A stretch of 5,240 nt of DNA from Desulfobacterales bacterium. Its GTDB lineage: Bacteria; Desulfobacterota; Desulfobacteria; Desulfobacterales; Desulfosalsimonadaceae. Position 1 is the first letter of the stretch. Each line of letters opens with the position of its first letter. Of the stretch, positions 1-5,240 are shown piece by piece. The DNA is taken from NCBI GenBank assembly GCA_018334855.1, contig JAGXLE010000118.1:1-5240 (forward strand). The letters run 5' to 3'. The notes beneath the pieces are model-generated. The model was not told the origin of the DNA and made no database searches. It was given only the letters and a program-made list of their open reading frames with translations. The translations under genes were made by a program, and so were the position numbers.

Positions 1-2
1 GA

Positions 3-266
3 GAAAGGATCAGAAACCAGGCTAAAATGTGCGGAGGAGTGGGACGCTGCGGACGGATCCTGTGTTGTGCTGCATTTATGACAAAATTTGACCCGGTAAC
101 CATAAAAATGGCCAAAAAGCAGGGCCTGTCTCTTAACCCGACCAAAATTTCAGGGGTCTGCGGAAGGCTGATGTGCTGCCTGGCTTTTGAATACAATGCT
201 TATTCCCACAACTACCAGACAGCAGATAACGATTCAAACAACGACGACCATAACCTACAGGAATAA
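3..266 (+). CDS. PSP1-domain protein (RicT/YaaT-like), 3' end only
   Basis: Only the last 87 codons are present; the start lies upstream of the window. The reading frame is already open at base 3, and the ATG at 27 is an internal methionine: the residues before it (QAKM) match the interior of the family, where QAKM/EAKM is followed by a GG-x-G-x-CGR motif. The visible part holds the cysteine-rich core of the PSP1 domain: CGR-x-LCC near bases 51-68, then a conserved IKMAK and SLNPTKISG-x-CGRLMCC block ending near base 180. It closes with a short Asn/Asp-rich tail. In Bacillus subtilis the homologue RicT (YaaT) works in the RicA-RicF-RicT complex, which affects RNA processing and binds Fe-S clusters; outside Firmicutes the role is poorly defined. 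The stop codon is 4 bases before metG, so the two genes are probably cotranscribed. The family call is very secure, the function in this organism is not. Confidence 0.93.
   Translation, partial: ERIRNQAKMCGGVGRCGRILCCAAFMTKFDPVTIKMAKKQGLSLNPTKISGVCGRLMCCLAFEYNAYSHNYQTADNDSNNDDHNLQE
259..262 (+). promoter_or_regulatory. Ribosome binding site of metG
   Basis: AGGA lies 8 bases before the ATG at 271, inside the last codons of the PSP1 gene. It supports 271 as the true metG start rather than the in-frame ATG at 187, which would add 28 Thr/Gln-rich residues translated from the overlapping PSP1 coding sequence and unlike any MetRS N-terminus. Confidence 0.6.
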
Positions 267-270
267 AAAT

Positions 271-2196
271 ATGGATTCTTCCTTCTATATTACAACACCT
301 ATCTACTACGTAAACGCAAAGCCTCACCTCGGGCACACCTACACCACGATTGCGGCAGACGTGGCCCGGCGCTTCCACCAGATGAAGGGCGAGAAGACCT
401 TCTTTCTTACCGGCACAGACGAACACGGGGATAAAATAGTAAAGGCCGCAGAAGCTGAAAACACTGACCCGGCAACTTATGCTGACCGGATTTCCGCCCT
501 TTTTAAAAATCTCTGGCCTTATTACAGAATTTCTTATGACCGGTTTATACGCACAACAGATCAGGACCACATTGCAGTTGTAAAACAGATCCTGCAGAAA
601 ATATATGATAGCGGTGATATTTATTTCAGCGAGTATGAGGGACTTTACTGTTATGACTGCGAACGATTCTTTACCTCACGTGAACTTGTCGACGGCAAAT
701 GCCCGGACCACGGCAAGGAACCTGTGGCTATCAAAGAAGCCAACTATTTTTTCAGGATGAGCGGCTACCAGCAATGGCTTATCGATTATATAAACGATCA
801 TCCTGACATGATTCAGCCGGAGCGGTATAAAAACGAAGTGCTGGGCTTTCTGCGCGAACCGCTGGAAGACCTGTGCATATCAAGGCCCAAATCAAGGCTC
901 CAGTGGGGCATCACCCTGCCTTTTGACCAGAATTATGTAACTTACGTGTGGTTTGACGCCCTGATAAACTATATATCCGCCCTCGGCTATCCCGACGGGC
1001 AAGACTTTAAAACGTTCTGGCCGCACGTGCGCCACATCGTGGCCAAAGACATTTTAAAGCCGCACGGAATCTACTGGCCGACAATGTTGAAAGCCGCCGG
1101 AATCGATATCTACAAACACCTTTTTGTGCACGGCTACTGGAACGTCGAAGAAAGCAAAATGTCAAAAAGCCTCGGCAATGTGGTCGACCCGATCTACCTG
1201 AAAGATACTTACGGAAGCGATGCCATCCGCTATTTTCTCATGCGTGAAATGACATTCGGCCTCGATTCAAGCTTCTCGGAAGTAGCGCTTATAAACAGGA
1301 TCAACTCGGATCTTGCAAACGATCTGGGCAACCTGTTTTCCCGCGTGCTTGCAATGTTTCGCAAATATTTCAAGGCGGCCGTGCCGGACTGGAACCCTGA
1401 TGAAAGCGAAATTTTCGGAGTCGATCTGAAGGCTGATGCACATGAGGCCATAAATGCATTTTCAGCAGGCATGGAAAACTTTGAGTTCCACAAGGGGCTT
1501 GCAGCCGTCTGGGAATATATTGGCAAAATGAACAAGTTCGTGGACAGCGCCGCGCCATGGGAGCTGGCCAGGCAGGAATCGGGCAGGCGGCAGCTTGAAA
1601 CGGTTATCTGCAATCTGCTGGAGGGTTTAAGGGTAGTATCCGGGCTGATCTATCCCGTCATGCCCGATACAGCAATCACGATGCAAAAACATCTCGGCCA
1701 GGATCCGGACCGGCCCTTTTACCTAATCGATGAATTATACAAGTGGGGCGTGATAACCCCGGGCACAAAAATGCCGAAAGGCATCTCTCTTTTCCCGCGA
1801 ATCGATCCTGAAACTATTTTTAAAGAAGGCGCCGAAAACGGGGAACAAAACGAAGAAAGCCCTTTGACTGAGCCCGAAATCGGAATGGATGATTTTGCCG
1901 GAATAGACCTGCGCGCAGCCACCGTGATTTCAGCGGAGAAAATCGCCAAGGCGGACAAGCTGCTCAAACTCGAGGTGGACCTTGGCTTTGAGAGGCGGAC
2001 CCTGGTGGCCGGCATTGCACAATTCTACACCCCCGAGGAGCTGACAGGCAAAACGGTAGTTGTTCTTGCAAACCTTAAACCGGCTAAACTAATGGGTGTT
2101 CGCTCGCAGGGAATGGTTTTGGCAGCCGTTGACGAAGAAAACGGCGCCGTGGCCGTGCTTGATCGCCACATACCTCCGGGCACCCGGTTGAAATAG
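271..2196 (+). CDS. metG: Methionyl-tRNA synthetase with C-terminal tRNA-binding domain
   Basis: Cytoplasmic class I aminoacyl-tRNA synthetase that charges tRNAMet with methionine using ATP; 641 aa. The start at 271 gives the classic N-terminus YITTPIYYVN followed by the HIGH signature as HLGH (residues 19-22). Zinc ligands of the single-knuckle type are visible as Cys127, Cys130, Cys144 and His147, the layout and numbering I recall from Thermus MetRS, unlike the two-knuckle E. coli enzyme. WFDA (227-230) is the conserved active-site strand and KMSKS is at 296-300. The alpha-helical anticodon-binding domain follows (about 360-510), then a charged linker. From about residue 539 to the end lies a Trbp111/EMAPII-like OB-fold tRNA-binding domain that begins DDFAGIDLR, includes LKLEVDLG and ends in PPGTRLK; in other MetRS this domain mediates dimerisation and tRNA binding. 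It starts 4 bases after the PSP1 gene. Nothing is truncated and all signature motifs are intact. Confidence 0.98.
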   Translation: MDSSFYITTPIYYVNAKPHLGHTYTTIAADVARRFHQMKGEKTFFLTGTDEHGDKIVKAAEAENTDPATYADRISALFKNLWPYYRISYDRFIRTTDQDHIAVVKQILQKIYDSGDIYFSEYEGLYCYDCERFFTSRELVDGKCPDHGKEPVAIKEANYFFRMSGYQQWLIDYINDHPDMIQPERYKNEVLGFLREPLEDLCISRPKSRLQWGITLPFDQNYVTYVWFDALINYISALGYPDGQDFKTFWPHVRHIVAKDILKPHGIYWPTMLKAAGIDIYKHLFVHGYWNVEESKMSKSLGNVVDPIYLKDTYGSDAIRYFLMREMTFGLDSSFSEVALINRINSDLANDLGNLFSRVLAMFRKYFKAAVPDWNPDESEIFGVDLKADAHEAINAFSAGMENFEFHKGLAAVWEYIGKMNKFVDSAAPWELARQESGRRQLETVICNLLEGLRVVSGLIYPVMPDTAITMQKHLGQDPDRPFYLIDELYKWGVITPGTKMPKGISLFPRIDPETIFKEGAENGEQNEESPLTEPEIGMDDFAGIDLRAATVISAEKIAKADKLLKLEVDLGFERRTLVAGIAQFYTPEELTGKTVVVLANLKPAKLMGVRSQGMVLAAVDEENGAVAVLDRHIPPGTRLK

Positions 2197-2213
2197 TCAT
2201 ATAACTGGTCTCA

Positions 2214-3575
2214 ATGGCAAAACTGCGTAAAAGAAAACCGAAATACAGTCTGTATACAAGCAACAACTCCGCCTGGAGAAAATACCAGCGCAAGCTGAAG
2301 CAAAAAACGGCCAAAAAGAAGGCCCTGGGCCGCCTGCCCGTCTATGTGCTGGTTTTATGCATCTGCGCAGTGCTGATAAAGGCCGGGTTTTACCTGCTTG
2401 AGCAAGGGCCTGGCCGGGCCGGCACTCAAAGCCCATCGGAAGATACACAAATAGAAAAAATCGGGTTTTCCGGCTTAAAACAGATCATTGATCCCCAAGA
2501 CTTCATAAACCTTAAAGAACCCGTCATCCATAAACAAATCAAAGGACTTGGCTACGGCTTTCACACCAGCCTGGATCCAAAACTGCAAAAATCCATTATA
2601 GCGATGATGGACAGGAGATGGTCCAGGCATATAGGCATTGTTGTAATGGAGCCGCAGACCGGCCGCATTCTGGCAATGGCCTCCTATAATAAAAACGGGC
2701 ATGAAGATAAAAACCCCTGCCTGAGTGCCGCTATCCCTGCTGCAAGCCTGTTTAAAATCGTCTCTGCCGCTGCAGCGATCGAGACCTGCGGATTTGATCC
2801 GGACACGCAACTTTCATACAACGGACGAAAATACACCCTGTATCGCTCCCAATTGGAAAAAAAGGAAAATAAATATACAAACCACGTAACCCTTGAAAAG
2901 GCGTTTGCCGAGTCTGTCAACCCTGCGTTCGGCAAGATAGGCATGCATTATTTAGGTAAAACGATACTTGAAAAATACGCAGCAAGCTTCGGATTTAACA
3001 GAAAAATTGATTTTAGCCTCCCGCTTGAAACAAGCATTGCCAGAATTTCTGACAAATCCTACAACTGGGCGGAAATCGCCTGCGGATTCAACGACACCAC
3101 CCTGATATCTCCGCTGCACGCAGCCATGATGGCCGCCGCAATTGTGAACCGGGGACAGATGATGAAGCCTTTTATCATTGAAAGGGTATCTGCAGAAGAT
3201 CAGCTGGTTTATAAAAACAAGACGGAAGAATTTGACAGTCCCATCGCTCCTGAAACAGCCCGCAAGCTGCGTGTTCTTATGAATTCCTCTGTAGTATCCG
3301 GCACTGCAAGCGGCAGTTTCAGGGGAGGCAAAAGCAGAACAATCCTTGAAAATTTCGATGTAGGCGGTAAAACAGGCTCGATTAACAACAACGCCGAACA
3401 CATCAAATTCGACTGGTTTGCCGGCTATGCCGAACATAAGAAAACCAGCGGGAAAATAGCCGTATCCATTCTCATAGCCCATGAGAAATATATCGGCACC
3501 CGCGCACCGGAATATTTTCGCAAAATTGTATATCAATATTTTCAAAACAATATAAAAACAGCCGGGAGCTCTTAA
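2214..3575 (+). CDS. Short membrane-anchored penicillin-binding transpeptidase
   Basis: A 453-aa protein predicted to cross-link peptidoglycan in the periplasm as a D,D-transpeptidase. The N-terminus is strongly basic (residues 1-40, many Lys/Arg, cytoplasmic) and precedes one hydrophobic segment at about 41-62, an uncleaved signal anchor. After a linker of only about 55 residues the transpeptidase fold begins with TSLDPKLQ (118-125) and a GIVVMEP strand with TGRILAMAS. The three penicillin-binding motifs are present: S-x-x-K as SLFK (Ser178 nucleophile, Lys181), S-x-N as SVN (234-236) and KTG (386-388). Neither a GT51 glycosyltransferase domain nor the PBP dimerisation domain of class B enzymes fits before residue 118, so this is a transpeptidase-only protein, shorter than FtsI or MrdA. 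The ATG at 2214 is the only ATG available, since an in-frame stop (2202-2204) lies just upstream; no clear Shine-Dalgarno precedes it, so it may rely on coupling to metG 17 bases upstream. A beta-lactam sensor or a class D beta-lactamase relative is less likely. The transpeptidase fold is secure, the precise role is not. Confidence 0.88.
   Translation: MAKLRKRKPKYSLYTSNNSAWRKYQRKLKQKTAKKKALGRLPVYVLVLCICAVLIKAGFYLLEQGPGRAGTQSPSEDTQIEKIGFSGLKQIIDPQDFINLKEPVIHKQIKGLGYGFHTSLDPKLQKSIIAMMDRRWSRHIGIVVMEPQTGRILAMASYNKNGHEDKNPCLSAAIPAASLFKIVSAAAAIETCGFDPDTQLSYNGRKYTLYRSQLEKKENKYTNHVTLEKAFAESVNPAFGKIGMHYLGKTILEKYAASFGFNRKIDFSLPLETSIARISDKSYNWAEIACGFNDTTLISPLHAAMMAAAIVNRGQMMKPFIIERVSAEDQLVYKNKTEEFDSPIAPETARKLRVLMNSSVVSGTASGSFRGGKSRTILENFDVGGKTGSINNNAEHIKFDWFAGYAEHKKTSGKIAVSILIAHEKYIGTRAPEYFRKIVYQYFQNNIKTAGSS
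3564..3568 (+). promoter_or_regulatory. Ribosome binding site of the GlmS-like gene
   Basis: GGGAG lies 7 bases before the ATG at 3576, within the last codons of the transpeptidase gene. It is the best Shine-Dalgarno match in the window. Together with the abutting TAAATG junction it fixes the downstream start at 3576, and therefore the reality of the 52-residue extension ahead of Cys53. Confidence 0.7.
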
Positions 3576-5240
3576 ATGAATGCACGGATACCGACCGGGC
3601 AGAAAAATTTGCTGAAAAGAATCTTTAAAAAAGCCGTTGAATTATTCAGAAACTTTTATTTCGGAAAAACACCGCATACGATCCAGGGCAAGGCGATCAT
3701 TTTATTTCCCTACCTTCCCGGCAGACTGTCATGCGGATTGACAGGGATGGTTGCTTTCCGGAGCAGTCAGGCATCGCCCCGCGATTTACCGGATGCAGAT
3801 CCTGAATCAATTTCCGCCCTGTTCAAGGATATCTCAAAGCAGGGCCTTTCAAACTCTGAGTTTGATCCCGCCGGCAAAGCTGAGGGCTACCTGGGCGGCC
3901 GGGATGCAGCAGAACGGCTGTTTTCAGCAATCCGGGATCTAAAGGAAAACGAGAGATTCTACAACCTGTTTAACAGCGTGCTTTCCAGGAAAAAAATGTC
4001 GGATTTGCTAAAAGAGCTGGAAGGCTTTGTTGAAACCGAGTCTGTACAGCTTCATACATGGATGGGCCGTCTGCCTGCCGACGAGTTTGACACGGTTTCC
4101 ACAAGAATAGAAGTGCTCAAAGATGCGGTGTGGTGCCTGAAAACCGAGATTCTCGGAAATATCGAAAAAGTCCGCGATCTTCTGGCCGATACAAACGAGC
4201 CGTCTCAAACCGCTGTTTCGGTTGCCAGTCAGATAAACGCAGTGTTTAACAGCATAGACCGCCTGGAAGTAAGAGGCCGGGATTCAGCAGGGATTTCACT
4301 GCTCTTTATTCTCGATGAAAAAGACTATTTAAAATTTGAAAGCGAAATAGACGAAAAAAATCTTGGTGAAGAATTTGCTTCCCGCACAAACCGCAGCCTG
4401 CTGACCAATAAAAGCATCTCTGTCAGGAAGTCGGGGTCTGGTAAAAGCACACAGTTCGCTGTTGCCCTGACCTACAAGGTAGCCGCGGAAATCGGAAGCC
4501 TCGGGGACAATATCTCATTTCTGCGCAAACAGCTCTGCAGTGACAGGCTGTTTCAAATTCTGTTAAATGAGCAGCACAGGTATTTCACAATTTCGGCCCA
4601 CACCCGCTGGGCATCAGTGGGGGAAATAAACGAAAACAACTGCCACCCGGTAGACGCCTGCACAGAATCAACCATTATCCATGACACCGGCATCATTCAT
4701 GTGAGCTTAAACGGCGATATCGACAATTACCAGCAGCTAAAGGCCGACCACCTTGCAAGGGGAGTCCGCTACCCGGAGGAAATCAGCTGCGATACGAAAA
4801 TAATCCCGATGCACCTGGCCTTCTACCTCAACCAGGGCCACAAAGTGGAGGAAGCTTTCAGGCTGGCGGTAAACGATTTTAAAGGCTCGCACGCAATCTC
4901 GATGCACACCGACCTTGCCCCGGGCAAAATTTTTCTGGCGCTTAAGGGAAGCGGCCAGGCTGTTTTTATCGGCCTGGCCAGGGATCACTATATTCCAACC
5001 TCAGAGGTCTACGGGTTTGCCGAACAAACCCCCTATTTTCTGAAAATGGAGGGCGAGGCCGCCAAAAAGGACGAAAACGGCAATACCATCACCGGCCAGA
5101 TATGCATTGTGGACCAGGATTCGGGGGGCGGGCTTTCAGGTATTTCGGCAATGTTTTACGACGGCACCCCGATTGAATTCACAGACGATGATATCCGGCG
5201 TACTGCCCTGACTTCCAGGGACATAGACCGCCAGGATTTT
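3576..5240 (+). CDS. GlmS-like class II glutamine amidotransferase, 3' end outside the window
   Basis: The frame is open for 555 codons with no stop before the window edge. It resembles the glutaminase half of glucosamine-6-phosphate synthase (GlmS), which releases ammonia from glutamine and passes it to a sugar phosphate bound by SIS domains. Matches in order: SCGLTGMVAF with Cys53 as candidate nucleophile (CGIVG in GlmS); LEVRGRDSAG (231-239, GlmS LEYRGYDSAG); IGSLGDN (306-312); HTRWAS (342-347) with Arg344 and Trp345; CHP (356-358); SLNGDIDNY with Asn379-Gly380 of the oxyanion hole; and CDT with Asp406. These line up with GlmS Cys1, Arg26, Arg73/Trp74, His86, Asn98-Gly99 and Asp123, so the glutamine site looks intact. 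Three oddities: a 52-residue basic extension precedes Cys53; about 155 extra, probably helical, residues separate Cys53 from the RGRDSAG motif; and other loops are longer than in GlmS. The last residues (about 545-555) correspond to the GlmS linker before the SIS domains, so SIS domains are expected downstream but not seen. The gene abuts the transpeptidase gene. The fold call is firm, the exact substrate is inference. Confidence 0.8.
   Translation, partial: MNARIPTGQKNLLKRIFKKAVELFRNFYFGKTPHTIQGKAIILFPYLPGRLSCGLTGMVAFRSSQASPRDLPDADPESISALFKDISKQGLSNSEFDPAGKAEGYLGGRDAAERLFSAIRDLKENERFYNLFNSVLSRKKMSDLLKELEGFVETESVQLHTWMGRLPADEFDTVSTRIEVLKDAVWCLKTEILGNIEKVRDLLADTNEPSQTAVSVASQINAVFNSIDRLEVRGRDSAGISLLFILDEKDYLKFESEIDEKNLGEEFASRTNRSLLTNKSISVRKSGSGKSTQFAVALTYKVAAEIGSLGDNISFLRKQLCSDRLFQILLNEQHRYFTISAHTRWASVGEINENNCHPVDACTESTIIHDTGIIHVSLNGDIDNYQQLKADHLARGVRYPEEISCDTKIIPMHLAFYLNQGHKVEEAFRLAVNDFKGSHAISMHTDLAPGKIFLALKGSGQAVFIGLARDHYIPTSEVYGFAEQTPYFLKMEGEAAKKDENGNTITGQICIVDQDSGGGLSGISAMFYDGTPIEFTDDDIRRTALTSRDIDRQDF

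Noticed and set aside
27..29. ATG at 27 as the start of a short 79-aa Cys-rich protein
   Set aside because: The frame is open upstream to the window edge and the preceding residues match the interior of the PSP1 domain, so this is an internal Met of a gene truncated by the window.
187..270. Upstream in-frame ATG at 187 as the start of metG
   Set aside because: It would add 28 low-complexity Thr/Gln residues read from the overlapping PSP1 coding sequence, whereas 271 has an AGGA site at good spacing and yields the standard MetRS N-terminus.
2952..3545. 197-codon open frame on the - strand opposite the transpeptidase gene
   Set aside because: The opposite strand encodes the conserved transpeptidase with its SxN and KTG motifs in or near this region; the antisense translation shows no domain and looks like a shadow.
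3751..3942. 63-codon open frame on the + strand inside the amidotransferase gene
   Set aside because: It is out of frame with a long gene whose translation carries conserved motifs, has no ribosome binding site, and encodes no recognisable sequence.
4431..4451. Walker A-like SGSGKST string in the amidotransferase (residues 286-292)
   Set aside because: The full GxxxxGK[ST] pattern is not met because Arg stands where the first Gly should be, no Walker B follows, and the segment lies within the GlmS-like glutaminase fold between RGRDSAG and HTRWA. A chance match in a loop is more likely than an ATPase site.

Overview
This 5.2 kb window is bacterial chromosomal DNA of roughly balanced GC, with every gene on the + strand. 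It looks like a stretch of one housekeeping operon. The order PSP1/RicT-family protein then metG, with a single-zinc-knuckle MetRS carrying a fused C-terminal tRNA-binding domain, is an arrangement I associate with Desulfobacterota (the former Deltaproteobacteria). That taxonomic guess is inference from gene content and order, not something the sequence proves.

Layout. Positions 3-266 hold the 3' end of a PSP1-domain (RicT/YaaT-like) gene. After 4 bases comes a complete methionyl-tRNA synthetase gene (271-2196, 641 aa). After 17 bases comes a complete small membrane-anchored penicillin-binding-type transpeptidase (2214-3575, 453 aa). With no intergenic base (TAAATG) there follows a long frame that stays open to the window edge (3576-5240, 555 codons visible). 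This last gene encodes a divergent GlmS-like class II glutamine amidotransferase; its C-terminal part, expected to hold SIS sugar-isomerase domains, lies beyond the window.

The genes are packed so tightly that no internal promoter or terminator could be identified, and cotranscription is the simplest reading. Functionally the window pairs translation and RNA-related housekeeping (PSP1 protein, MetRS) with two genes of plausible cell-envelope relevance: a transpeptidase that cross-links peptidoglycan and an amidotransferase related to the enzyme that makes glucosamine-6-phosphate.

The most unusual item is the last gene. Its presumed catalytic cysteine (Cys53) lies behind a 52-residue N-terminal extension instead of directly after the initiator Met, and its glutaminase domain is split by an extra helix-rich segment of about 155 residues. 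The other glutamine-site residues are still in place. No tRNA, rRNA, CRISPR, insertion sequence, attachment site or origin was seen, and no stretch over 300 bases lacks a gene.
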